This document shows positions 10,201-17,010 of a stretch of DNA of 64,000 nucleotides, piece after piece. The first letter of the stretch is position 1. Every line of letters begins with the position of its first letter. Under the pieces are notes generated by a model. The model searched no databases and was not told the origin of the DNA. It saw only the letters and a list, made by a program, of their open reading frames with translations. The stretch comes from Bacillota bacterium (lineage in GTDB: Bacteria; Bacillota; UBA4882; UBA8346), in contig JAEZJQ010000029.1 of the NCBI GenBank assembly GCA_023436305.1, positions 23,910 through 87,909 on the forward strand. Reading direction: 5' to 3'. Made by a program: the position numbers and the translations under genes.

Positions 10201-12826
10201 GTGTGTATATTTATATTCGAAAGCGTCCATCTCCGAGGAGGATCAAATATTATTGGAAACGGTGGCTCATCTTTCCCTGCAAAGCGGTGAAGAAAGCCTG
10301 ATTAACCAATTGCAGCCTGCCGGCGATCAAAGCCCGCTGCCGCCAAAACGGCTGACTATGACTCCATCCGTTGTCACCGCCAATTTAATCCCGGTGGAAC
10401 CGCCGCAAAATTTACTCTTTTTCAATGATTGGGGCGGATTTACCCCTTCATGGCGCGAATATGTAATATATCTCAAAAATAGGGATTTTGTCCCCGCTCC
10501 TTGGGTCAATATCATTGCCAACCCCCAATTTGGTTTTCAAATTTCAGAATCCGGCGGGGGTTATACGTGGGCTGAAAACAGCCGTGAGTATAAGATTACG
10601 CCCTGGTCTAACGATCCGGTACTTGATACTTCCGGGGAAATCTGTTATTTCCGGGATGAGAAAACCGGAATAATATGGTCCCAGTCCGCCTGCCCCATTC
10701 GTGATACCGAGCCCTATACGGTGCGTCATGGCCAGGGCTATAGTATCTTTCATCATTGCAGCGAGGGGCTGGAACAAACGGCGTTGTTCTTTGTTCCCAT
10801 CCATGATCCGGTAAAAATCGTCCAAATTGAACTGGAAAACACCACGGAGGATTTGCGCCATCTGGCGGTTACCTATTATTTGGAATGGGTTTTGGGAGTG
10901 GAACGTAATAAAACCGCCCCCTATATTATCACTTCTTATGATCGGGAAGCGGAAGCGCTACTTGCCAAAAACGTGTATCAGGAAAAATTTCGGGACCGAT
11001 TAAGCTTCCTGTATATTGGGTCCGATCGGCCGGTGGAAGAGCGAAGCTGGACCGGTGATCGCGCCGAGTTTATCGGGCGTAACGGTTCCCTGGCAATGCC
11101 CTCGGCGCTGGAACAGGTATCCTTATCCAAACGGACCGGCGCTCATTATAATCCTTGCGGCGCCGTGCAAGTAAAAATTTCCATCCCGCCGAAATCCAAA
11201 GCAACGGTGACGATTTTGCTGGGTTGCGCGTCATCATCGGAAGAAGCCCGTTCATACATCGGCGAATACAGCCCGGCAACCCACGTAAAGAAGGCATATC
11301 AAGCCGTAACTCATTTCTGGGATGGTCTGCTGAATAAAGTGCAGATCAATACCCCGGATTGCGCTTTGAATATTTTAGCCAATCGCTGGCTGCTTTATCA
11401 GGTTTTGGCTTGCCGTCTTTGGGCCCGTTCAGCCTTCTATCAATCGGGCGGCGCTTATGGTTTCCGCGATCAATTACAGGACTCACTGGCGCTATTACAT
11501 ACTCAGCCTGATTTAATCCGGAACCAAATCCTGTTGCATGCGGCCCATCAATTCCGGGAAGGGGATGTACAGCACTGGTGGCATATGGAAACAGGCTTCG
11601 GAATCCGGACGAAATTCTCCGACGACCTGTTATGGCTGCCCTATGCCGCTTGCCGTTATGTTCAGCATACGGGGGATGAAAGCATTTGGCGGGAAGTCAT
11701 TCCCTTTTTGGAGGCTCCCCCCTTAAGTGGCAATGAATATGAAAAATACGGTCCCACCATTGTTTCGGAGGAATCCGGAACATTATACGAACATTGCTTG
11801 CGGGCCATTAACCATTCCCTGAAAATCGGGGATCATCACTTGCCGCTCATGGGCAGTGGCGACTGGAACGACGGCATGAACCGTATCGGGCGGGAAGGCC
11901 GGGGTGAAAGCGTATGGCTGGGTTACTTCCTTTATACCGTCCTGGAATCCTTTATCCCGGTTTGTATCCAACATCAGGTGGAAGACATTGCCTCCCAATA
12001 TAAAGTTATCGCCGAACAACTGTCCATGGCTTTGGAAGCCGAGGCCTGGGATGGCCAGTGGTACCGCCGGGCGTATAATGATGAGGGCAACGCCGTGGGT
12101 TCCATTAAAAATCCGGAATGCCAAATCGATTGTATCGTTCAGGCCTGGGCGGCCATCTCCGGGGCCGCTTCACCCGAAAGAGCCATGATCGCTATGGAAT
12201 CCTTAAATCAAAAACTGGTCTCCCGGGAGCATTTACTGGTGAAATTGCTGACGCCTCCGTTTAATAATACCACACCCAGTCCGGGCTATATTCAGGCCTA
12301 TCCCCCGGGAGTCCGCGAAAACGGGGCTCAATATACTCACGGTTCGGTATGGGCGGCCATGGCTTGGGCTAAATTAGGAGAAGGCAATCGCGCTTATGAA
12401 CTGATCAGCATGCTGAACCCCATCAATCATGCACGTACCCACCAGGAAGTCCAACGGTACCGGGTTGAACCTTACGTTATGGCCGCCGATGTTTATTCAG
12501 CCCCTCATCTGGCGGGCCGGGGCGGCTGGACTTGGTATACCGGATCCGCCGGTTGGATGTATCAGGTCATATTGGAATGGATCTTGGGAATTACCCGCCG
12601 GGGCGGCTCCTTGCATATCAACCCATGTATACCGGAGCACTGGCAGGATTATTCGGTGAATTATCATTTCGGCGCGGCCACCTATGAGATCAGCGTTAAA
12701 AATCCGTCCCGGAAACAGATGGGTTTAAGAGAGTTAAAACTGGATGGAAATGCCCTGGACGTGAAGGAAGGAAAGATTCCATTAATCGACGACGGTCAGG
12801 TTCACCGGGTGGAAATCGTGATGTAA
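4241..12826 (+). CDS. ndvB: Cyclic beta-1,2-glucan synthase-like protein (GT84-glycoamylase-GH94)
   Basis: NdvB/Cgs proteins use UDP-glucose to build and cyclise beta-1,2-glucan at the cytoplasmic membrane. This 2861-aa protein has the usual length and order. An N-terminal helical region is followed by membrane segments near 400-435. Next is a GT84 glycosyltransferase domain with LDADTQLPRD near residue 608 and the acceptor-type motif HRWVRGDWQ near 760. More membrane segments follow near 805-870 and 915-960. A glycoamylase-like domain (WGISESGYNAHDFNL) lies near 1405, and two GT36/GH94 beta-sandwich and (alpha/alpha)6 regions come last, with GSGDWNDGMNRIG near 2537 holding the likely catalytic Asp of GH94 phosphorylases. 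The start is TTG, 9 bases after AAAGGAG. A strong terminator follows. It could instead make or phosphorolyse a linear beta-1,2-glucan; the family assignment is firm. Confidence 0.92.
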   Translation: MGTENISINLELYNYARELALQHQTIGTSRKATLKGKLNDEVRKLNHFYDEYRTDLKSKLNIPSAGEWLIDNLYLINEQAAFVCRNFPASYYSRLPVLTLGPARGTRRIYAIIIALLDYSGGHCDLKSLVSFLEAYQEVQPLTMGELWAVPLLLRAAIINKLCRIFEEINQQALPKSQIKIFVKDVIPFLKVNLSEKIHYIISRIEKKLDLTNPLVLVHLTHYLREHIESLPLLRWLEARTATQNLSLPRLVEQESAKQAQYRVTVGQLFTSLHEITSTIWEHYFEELSLVEKYLRQDPAEVYPKMDFASRDYTRHILEKIAKSWRLPEVAIAQQVLSLASKATTDNDNILEKHVGYYLISSGRKDLAQSFGEKSRICCHPREKLTEHPNAVYFSTLFLLMGLFLASLLLLFDSLQLFNGWQLLFLSILLSIPAGEWSLRQLHWILTYIFPPCFLPKLEFIDGVPSEHSTIVVIPALLSSPAGAQELIHKLEIYHLANPDPHIYFALLTDFTDAPQEEMPNDAEIIDAAFKGIAELNTRYPHPSASFFSLLHRRRQWNPAEQKWMGWERKRGKLMEFNALVTGNNNTSFSIFSGDLSILKAIRYVITLDADTQLPRDAAVRLIGAMAHPLNNPVLNEKKNKVIRGYGLLQPRIGISNESINQSFFALLFGGKAGIDVYSSAVSDPYQDLFQHGIFTGKGIYDVKVMHHILYKRIPENSVLSHDLLEGGFVNSGLVTDIELIDDFPSNYLSSLSRTHRWVRGDWQLIPWLAPRTPNQKGKKAPVRLPLVTRWQMIDNMRRSLHGPALFFLIWLGFAAFNLKTPRLNIPLLLVLLISGINFLTNFIQGLRNGTGFHESLSRMAFNLLVLPYHSIVMLDAIGRTLYRMLFSRKRLLEWVTAADETNRAPKTLFGFWRRMLKGQLLVVVSGFLLWLTIPQSTPLALTVTILWLAAPVVVYYTSLPIRRRTSRLNDDDLIYLRNIGRRTWHFFETTVTEAEHWLPPDNLQIDPPNGIAHRTSPTNIGLYLAAVINARDFGYITTSGMLDRIEKTLATMDALPRWQGHFYNWYDTVSLAPLAPLYVSTVDSGNLVAYLITVRQAISGYLERSLADNHLIQGLLDTVSWELFDNDEFEDQLEGIIRALKTELNRPFSLIRWYGVLKELAVVLGGTVHCAKAIQDQLQEFDQFFGWLLGMDKIQDSDMVAQFSVLYGLEAAPAGIKAERIISLSEIINISEGLFIAIADNINENSDNPFEKYFEYLVESHAHADNMRQRGKQLLKRLDALIHNHNFSSLYDIKRRLFTIGYNVTTKQLDSSYYNLLASEARQASFVAIALGQIPTQHWFAMGRTMSLVQGNPTLISWSGTMFEYLMPLLLMPVHPNTLWEKTYEMVVKRQISYAKKLNMPWGISESGYNAHDFNLNYQYRAFGVPGLGLKQGLENDRVIAPYATVLATMVLPRQTLANFQTLESYGALSGYGFYEALDFTPDRLPANVRYTTIKSHMAHHQGMIFLSIGNLVFNNQMHRRFMSDPQIEAAEPLLREKAPVRPLTIASKAPQLIAVRAKHNEGSDLKQYYSIDTILPEARFLSNGNYQVMVSNNGGGFSRWGKLYLTRWNEDPVQNSSGSFFYIRNLSDNQHWSPTYLPCRITADDAAMSYSLEKIRFTRTDGSIHTSLEVFVSHEFDAELRLFKFSNHGDTSCTLEITSLLEPVLATFEEFHAHPAYNRMFLETEAVSQENALLAQRRSDSPGNNNNPWLIHAVHGDDSTIGVVEYETDRSRFWGFERAMDLPLAIQANHNLSGTTGTVIDPVLSLRRRIHLEPGKSGRLLFITGIAPTREQALEISQKLRYPFQWFRVIDLTWTHVRLELKNLNYTPQQVNLFQWMASQIFYFNPYRQKRMDNVIKNTQGQSALWRHGISGDMPIVLVTISDINGLDLAANMLQAYNYWRLKGLSIDLVILDASGNDGYEKPLQDALQGLIENYRSCVESNQPGCVYLYSKASISEEDQILLETVAHLSLQSGEESLINQLQPAGDQSPLPPKRLTMTPSVVTANLIPVEPPQNLLFFNDWGGFTPSWREYVIYLKNRDFVPAPWVNIIANPQFGFQISESGGGYTWAENSREYKITPWSNDPVLDTSGEICYFRDEKTGIIWSQSACPIRDTEPYTVRHGQGYSIFHHCSEGLEQTALFFVPIHDPVKIVQIELENTTEDLRHLAVTYYLEWVLGVERNKTAPYIITSYDREAEALLAKNVYQEKFRDRLSFLYIGSDRPVEERSWTGDRAEFIGRNGSLAMPSALEQVSLSKRTGAHYNPCGAVQVKISIPPKSKATVTILLGCASSSEEARSYIGEYSPATHVKKAYQAVTHFWDGLLNKVQINTPDCALNILANRWLLYQVLACRLWARSAFYQSGGAYGFRDQLQDSLALLHTQPDLIRNQILLHAAHQFREGDVQHWWHMETGFGIRTKFSDDLLWLPYAACRYVQHTGDESIWREVIPFLEAPPLSGNEYEKYGPTIVSEESGTLYEHCLRAINHSLKIGDHHLPLMGSGDWNDGMNRIGREGRGESVWLGYFLYTVLESFIPVCIQHQVEDIASQYKVIAEQLSMALEAEAWDGQWYRRAYNDEGNAVGSIKNPECQIDCIVQAWAAISGAASPERAMIAMESLNQKLVSREHLLVKLLTPPFNNTTPSPGYIQAYPPGVRENGAQYTHGSVWAAMAWAKLGEGNRAYELISMLNPINHARTHQEVQRYRVEPYVMAADVYSAPHLAGRGGWTWYTGSAGWMYQVILEWILGITRRGGSLHINPCIPEHWQDYSVNYHFGAATYEISVKNPSRKQMGLRELKLDGNALDVKEGKIPLIDDGQVHRVEIVM

Positions 12827-12848
12827 CCGTCCCAAATTGCTCATACGA

Positions 12849-12893
12849 AAAAACCTTGCCGGGAATTTTCCTCTCCCGGCAAGGTTTTTTTAG
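12849..12893. terminator. Rho-independent terminator (bidirectional)
   Basis: A perfect stem AACCTTGCCGGGA / TCCCGGCAAGGTT with a 9-base loop is flanked by an A-run on the left and a T-run on the right. It ends the glucan synthase transcript and can also stop leftward transcription from the SIMPL gene. Confidence 0.9.
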
Positions 12894-12916
12894 CGATAAC
12901 TTGAATTTTCATTGTT

Positions 12917-12944
12917 AATCCGGTTAATCCCGTTAATCCTGTCT
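12917..12944. repeat. Short tandem repeat of GTTAATCC-type units
   Basis: Three 9-base units (GTTAATCCG, GTTAATCCC, GTTAATCCT) lie in tandem between the terminator and the SIMPL gene. Runs of this kind are common in intergenic DNA of many bacteria and have no known function. Confidence 0.6.
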
Positions 12945-12973
12945 AAAATAAGGTTTTGTAGACTTACCTGAAT

Positions 12974-13693
12974 TCATTTCAATTGAAAGGTCACATTCAC
13001 CGTCACGGTAATGTCTTTCTCCTTGCTGGCCGTATTGTAAACGCCGTAATCGGAGACCTCGGTGGAATAGGGTTCGGTAATTTGAAAAACCCCGACCCGG
13101 GCGGATTCGATCCGGGCGATCCGGTTTCCGGAACTGCGGGCGATTCCCTCAGCCCGTTTTCGGGCATCTACCGTGGCTTCGGCTAAAAGTTCCCGTTTAA
13201 CGCCGCTAAGCTTTGAAAAGTAATATTCCAGGTTGGAAAACTGAAGGGTTATCCCCTTCTCGCTAAAAAAGCCGGGGTTTAACGCCATGGCTTCCACCTT
13301 GGTCAAATCTTTGGATATCAGGTACACGCTTTGCAAGACATTATAACCCGCCGGGTTACCGCTCTTTTCATATTGGCTATATACCGGATTGATATTCACC
13401 GGCTGTACGGTCAAATCTTTTTCTTGAATCCCGTTGGCTTTCAATAATTGAACAAATACCGCCAGATCATTCTTCATCAGATTAAGGCCGTTTTTTAGAT
13501 CGGATACCCCGGTATTCCGGCTAATGGATACCCGCCATTTGATCACATCGGAATCCAGCCGTTTGGTGGCTGTCCCCACCACCCGCACCGTTTTTTCCGG
13601 AATCCGGCTTTGATAAAAGAAGATCCCAAAGATGACCGAACTGATAACCAAACAAACCCCAAGAATGGAAACCCCCATGAAACGCGACTGCAT
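12974..13693 (-). CDS. SIMPL-domain (DUF541) exported/membrane-anchored protein
   Basis: The product (239 aa from the chosen start) has one N-terminal membrane segment (about residues 6-25) followed by a SIMPL/DUF541 domain, as in the YggE/BP26 family. Typical features are TVRVVGTATKRL at the start of the domain, a central region ending LTVQPVNINPVYSQYE, and AEATVDARKRAEGIARSSG near residue 170. The C-terminus is DITVTVNVTFQLK. I chose the ATG at 13693 because GAGGGGG lies 8 bases upstream; the in-frame TTG at 13699 is too close to that site. The family forms periplasmic or extracytoplasmic oligomers linked loosely to stress tolerance; no enzymatic activity is known. Confidence 0.85.
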   Translation of the reverse strand: MQSRFMGVSILGVCLVISSVIFGIFFYQSRIPEKTVRVVGTATKRLDSDVIKWRVSISRNTGVSDLKNGLNLMKNDLAVFVQLLKANGIQEKDLTVQPVNINPVYSQYEKSGNPAGYNVLQSVYLISKDLTKVEAMALNPGFFSEKGITLQFSNLEYYFSKLSGVKRELLAEATVDARKRAEGIARSSGNRIARIESARVGVFQITEPYSTEVSDYGVYNTASKEKDITVTVNVTFQLK

Positions 13694-13857
13694 CGTCAAA
13701 ACCCCCTCATTTTTTTAGTAAACCACCAAAATTACCGGTGGCCACTCTAAGGAACCTTTGGTTCCTTAACTATGTATGATGAGGTATTTTACGATGCAGT
13801 CGTTCGGATAATGCAATAATGATTAAAAATCCAAAATTAGCAATATAACGCCATACG

Positions 13858-14583
13858 CTATTTATTTATGAGATACTTCGCCGCCACTGTTTCCAGGGTG
13901 AAAGACGCGGGCATACCCCGGTATAACGCACGCAAGGTCTCAATATCGGACTTCCAAACCACATCCCCGGGGGCTACCAGAGATACGCTATCCGGCTCAT
14001 GAGTGGTATAGAGTTTGTTGTCTTTAATATAATAATGCTCTCCGCTGACTTCTGTAGGATAAACCCGCATCAACGGCGGTATATCATTCGGTTTGAACCA
14101 AAGCTTAATCTCACGCTCGGCATCGGCGGCATTAGCTGAAGCGTGGATCAGGTTGTCCATCCGTTCCCCAATCACCTTCCCGGTCTCATCCTGAATCGGG
14201 ATCAGCGACCCCAAAGCCCGAATCGTACCCGGCTTTTCTTCACGGGCTTTATGAGGATTGGTGGGTCCGGCGATGGCCCGGATCTTGCCGATAGCCCCCG
14301 CCCCTTGATATACAAAGGCCACAACCCGGCGTTTACTGGGGTCGTCAGGATAATGCAGCGCCCCGGAGATATACTCGATGAGGGGTGGGAAAAATACTTT
14401 GCCTTTGTGCTCGGCATAATGTTCTTCGGCCAACATTTTACTGACATTAACGATTTTAGCGGCAGAAAACCGCAAACCGGTATGAAACTCCGATAATTGT
14501 GACAACAGGTACCCTGTCAAGGAATTCTTCAGCGCGTCCGGTTTGATTAATACCAGGGTTTGTTCCATTTCTCCCGTTTCCAT
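13858..14583 (-). CDS. ndk: Nucleoside diphosphate kinase with C-terminal extension
   Basis: NDK transfers the gamma-phosphate between nucleoside triphosphates through a phospho-His. The product begins MEQTLVLIKPDAL (after five extra residues), has AGPTNPHKAREEKPGTIR near residue 105 and the active-site block NLIHASANAADAEREIKLWF around residues 144-163, with the catalytic His at about 147. Most bacterial NDKs are 135-150 aa, but this one is 241 aa. It has an insertion before the GTIR block and about 70 extra C-terminal residues of unknown role (roughly 170-241). The ATG follows AAAGGAGGG at 5 bases. It is apparently a single-gene unit. Confidence 0.88.
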   Translation of the reverse strand: METGEMEQTLVLIKPDALKNSLTGYLLSQLSEFHTGLRFSAAKIVNVSKMLAEEHYAEHKGKVFFPPLIEYISGALHYPDDPSKRRVVAFVYQGAGAIGKIRAIAGPTNPHKAREEKPGTIRALGSLIPIQDETGKVIGERMDNLIHASANAADAEREIKLWFKPNDIPPLMRVYPTEVSGEHYYIKDNKLYTTHEPDSVSLVAPGDVVWKSDIETLRALYRGMPASFTLETVAAKYLINK

Positions 14584-14772
14584 AAAAGCCCTCCTTTATT
14601 GAGCGCCCAAGCGCGCACACTCATTTTGTTATATCATTTTTGCGCAGGGAATGTCAAGAATAAGTTGGATTATATGTTCTAATGGTATGATTACCAATAA
14701 TTATAAAATCTATGATAAAATAAAATTGCAGAGACATCTAAAAAGTTTACGCAAACGGAGGCAAGAGAATCC

Positions 14773-15573
14773 ATGAAACAGATCAACCGGTGGTTTTTGT
14801 TCAGTCTATTCATTGTATGGATCGGAGCTGGTTGCGCATCACAATCGTATCCTTGGGACGGTGACTGGGTTTTGGTCTGGGAAGATCATTTTCACGACTC
14901 CGCCTTGAATTTGAACGACTGGCAGCCGTCAGAACAGGGATTAAATTATAATAATGAAGATCAGGCATATACGAACGCGAATGTAACCATTGAGGACAGT
15001 GCGGGAAATGGCATCCTGGTTCTTACCGCCAAGTCCGGACACTGGGAAGGCCCTTCCGGGCGGGCCGATAACCCTACTGAAAATGTTACCCGGGAATACA
15101 CTTCCGGCGAGGCTAACACCAAACAGTCCTGGACTTACGGCAAATTTGAAGCCCGGGCCCGGGTCCCCAAAACTCAAGGGGTGCTCTCCGCCGTTTGGAT
15201 GACCCCGGCGGATGCCGGGTGGCCTCCGGAGATTGATATCATGGAAATTTTGGGCCATGATCCGGCCACCGTTTATTTCACCAACCATTACGGGACTTCC
15301 CAGAACCATCAAATGAAAAGTAGTCATTATACAGGAAGCGATTTTTCCAATGACTATCATATTTATACCCTGGAATGGGAGCCGGGGATTCTGCGGTGGT
15401 ATGTCGACGGGGTGAAGTATTTCGAATCCCGTTCGGGAGTGCCCGGTGAGCCGTTTATTCTGCGGCTGAGCCTGCCGGTGGGGCCGGATTGGGAAGAGGA
15501 CCCGGATGATACCTCTGAATTTCCGCAACGGTTTGAGATCGACTGGGTCCGGGTTTACCAGCGAGGAAAGTAA
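14773..15573 (+). CDS. GH16 family beta-glucanase, predicted lipoprotein
   Basis: GH16 enzymes are retaining endo-beta-1,3(4)-glucanases. The catalytic signature EIDIMEILG lies near residue 155, with both catalytic Glu and the Asp between them present. Other conserved blocks are YTSGEANTKQSWTYGKFEAR near residue 110 and YTLEWEPGILRWYVDG near residue 195, and the C-terminus is FEIDWVRVYQ. The N-terminus is a lipoprotein signal (hydrophobic stretch then IGAGC), so the mature enzyme is probably lipid-anchored at Cys21 on the outer face of the membrane. The length of 266 aa is normal for a single-domain enzyme. GGAGG lies 11 bases before the ATG. A hairpin follows the stop. Confidence 0.92.
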   Translation: MKQINRWFLFSLFIVWIGAGCASQSYPWDGDWVLVWEDHFHDSALNLNDWQPSEQGLNYNNEDQAYTNANVTIEDSAGNGILVLTAKSGHWEGPSGRADNPTENVTREYTSGEANTKQSWTYGKFEARARVPKTQGVLSAVWMTPADAGWPPEIDIMEILGHDPATVYFTNHYGTSQNHQMKSSHYTGSDFSNDYHIYTLEWEPGILRWYVDGVKYFESRSGVPGEPFILRLSLPVGPDWEEDPDDTSEFPQRFEIDWVRVYQRGK

Positions 15574-15591
15574 GGATAACGCTGTGCATAA

Positions 15592-15625
15592 CAAAGCCGT
15601 TTTCATTTCACCGAAGACGGCTTTG
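15592..15625. terminator. Hairpin between convergent genes, possible terminator
   Basis: A 9-bp stem CAAAGCCGT / ACGGCTTTG encloses a 16-base loop. It lies just after the GH16 stop and at the 3' end of the truncated Ntn-hydrolase gene. No long T-run follows, so termination would be weak. Confidence 0.4.
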
Positions 15626-15901
15626 CACGTTCATCACATTAAACAACTCGGCTATGGGTAGTTGAGGGGGGCCGGGTTGGATAAAAAAATGGGTATCTGA
15701 ATCATTCATTTGAAAATTCCCAAAGAGACCATGTTCATTCATTACCATCTCAACAACCCATTTTTCTTCCAGAAGCAATTCGACAGAAAAGATTTTGGTA
15801 TGATTCTCTTTGTAAATCCTTAATTTCATTGGTGTATCCGAAAAGTCAAAATTCATTCCATACAAAGGCTGGCCATAATATGAAACAAAACTTGTACACA
15901 T
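15608..15901 (-). pseudogene. Truncated choloylglycine hydrolase/penicillin acylase-like (Ntn hydrolase) gene
   Basis: The 97-aa product starts MCTSFVSYYGQPLYGMNFDF. This matches the N-terminus of Ntn hydrolases of the linear amide C-N hydrolase family, in which Cys2 becomes the N-terminal nucleophile. Family members are usually over 230 aa, so only the first third is here; the reading frame ends in unrelated sequence near the GH16 terminator. The start is well supported (GGAGG, 5 bases, ATG). A second, differently damaged copy with the same first ~40 residues lies at 59375-59766 and preserves what looks like the family's C-terminus. Probably non-functional. Confidence 0.75.
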
Positions 15902-16018
15902 TTTTACCTCCGGTTAGTTTTTTTGAGTTTTGTCCGTACCTACAATGGTCCGGGCGAGCCTTACAGGACTTGGCTGGACGGATGTAGAGCCCTATCATAA
16001 ATGATCTTCTAGATGCAT

Positions 16019-16396
16019 TCAAATTATATGTTTTTTTATCCATTGCTTTATTTCGTTTTCCTCAAAAGAACCATCAGCTATACCAAAACCTAAATTAATT
16101 AATTCTTTTTGTGAAAATCTTACTTTGATATCATTCAACCGGAGTAACAATACCATTACTGCCACTCCGATTCTTTTATTACCATCCACAAATCCGTGAT
16201 TCTTTATCAAACTATAAGTGATAGCTGATATTTTATCTTCTATTTCTATATATAAATCCTTCCCATCAAAAGTTTGTACTGCACGATTCAAGGCACTTTC
16301 GATAAGGCCTAAATCTCTTATTCCACTTGAACCACTAGTTTGTTCAATAATTTTCTTGTGAAAAATCAAAACATCTTCAACTTCAATATTTCTCAT
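16019..16396 (-). CDS. doc: Doc (death-on-curing) family toxin
   Basis: Doc toxins are Fic-fold kinases that phosphorylate EF-Tu and stop translation. The 125-aa product carries the Fic-type active-site motif NHGFVDGNKRIG near residue 70, with the catalytic His, the phosphate-binding GNKR, and the typical N-terminal GIRDLGLIESALNRA block near residue 25. The length is normal for Doc. The ATG overlaps the stop of the upstream antitoxin gene (ATGA), which is typical of toxin-antitoxin operons, so translation is coupled and expression is probably autoregulated. All key residues are present, so the toxin should be active unless neutralised. Confidence 0.88.
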   Translation of the reverse strand: MRNIEVEDVLIFHKKIIEQTSGSSGIRDLGLIESALNRAVQTFDGKDLYIEIEDKISAITYSLIKNHGFVDGNKRIGVAVMVLLLRLNDIKVRFSQKELINLGFGIADGSFEENEIKQWIKKHII

Positions 16397-16566
16397 TGAC
16401 TAAGTTCCTTTAGAGCTTCCCGGTTTTCATCAATAATAGAGTCCATTAACTTACCTAATTCATTTTTATCTCTCATTTTTAAAAACTCAATAAAATCAAT
16501 GACTTCCTTTTTTTTGTCTTCGGGGAGTTCATCAAATTCTTTTAAAAATCTTTCAACTAAGCTCAT
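16393..16566 (-). CDS. Antitoxin partner of the Doc toxin (small, 57 aa)
   Basis: This short gene encodes MSLVERFLKEFDELPEDKKK... and ends KELSQ. It is preceded by GAGGTGGG and ends by overlapping the toxin's start (ATGA). The product is acidic and helical, with a C-terminal part suited to wrap the toxin, but no classic Phd/AbrB DNA-binding domain is obvious. Its role is inferred from position and size. A nearly identical copy (one Val-to-Ala change seen) survives alone at 59862-60035. Confidence 0.8.
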   Translation of the reverse strand: MSLVERFLKEFDELPEDKKKEVIDFIEFLKMRDKNELGKLMDSIIDENREALKELSQ

Positions 16567-16662
16567 TGACCCACCTCATTTACTTGGTGATATGTACTAT
16601 AATTATACCCAATTTCATACAGAAGTTCAATTTTCTCATATTTTATTCGGCTTGCATTCCGA

Positions 16663-16796
16663 AATTTCTCGCTAAAAGGGAGCTCATCCTCACTCAAAGT
16701 GAGAAATTAGTCACATAAAGTGAGTAATTTCTCGCTAAAAGGGAGCCCATCCTCACTCAAAGTGAGAAATTAGTCACATAAAGTGAGTAATTTCTC
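16663..16796. repeat. 63-bp tandem direct repeat (two full units plus 8 bases)
   Basis: The unit begins AATTTCTCGCTAAAAGGGAG and recurs at 16663 and 16726, with a third partial start at 16789. The two full units differ at one visible base. Each unit holds TCACTCAAAGTGA and TCACATAAAGTGA, and the larger inverted repeat GAGAAATTA / TAATTTCTC, so each can fold as a hairpin. Confidence 0.9.
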
Positions 16797-16861
16797 AATA
16801 TCATTTGGAATGGCCCGCGACCATTCCCTTACAGCCCACAAACCTTCCATTACAGCAAAAA

Positions 16862-16897
16862 GTCATTCCGGAATGCTCAATGCCGTTCCGGAATGAC
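16862..16897. repeat. Palindromic element with 12-bp arms
   Basis: The arms GTCATTCCGGAA and TTCCGGAATGAC flank a 12-base loop, and each arm itself contains the palindrome ATTCCGGAAT. It may be an operator or a folded repeat. It lies about 110 bases after the last biosynthetic gene. Confidence 0.6.
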
Positions 16898-17010
16898 TAA
16901 AAACCACAGATTACTATGAAGTCATCACAATATCGGTATAATCATGGTCATCCATGAATCAGAAGAATCAAAGATAGCCCGTCCTCCCTTAAAGCGAAAT
17001 TTGTTATAAA

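Larger units (their letters stand above)
15754..16587 (-). repeat. Segmental duplication, copy A (Ntn-hydrolase 5' end, Doc toxin, antitoxin)
   Basis: About 15754-15990 and 16384-16587 are more than 90% identical by eye to 59619-59850 and 59852-60055, in the same orientation. The part in between (15991-16383, holding the toxin gene) is absent from copy B. The two copies flank the biosynthetic locus. Confidence 0.85.
16567..17010. other. Intergenic repeat-rich region at the 3' end of the biosynthetic locus
   Basis: No gene was found here. It holds a 63-bp tandem repeat, further palindromes, and the 3' end of the biosynthetic operon. No clear Rho-independent terminator was found directly after the last biosynthetic gene (stop at 17011). 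Confidence 0.6.

Noticed and set aside
16663..16796. CRISPR-like array
   Set aside because: The 63-bp units are directly adjacent with no spacers, and no cas genes are nearby.
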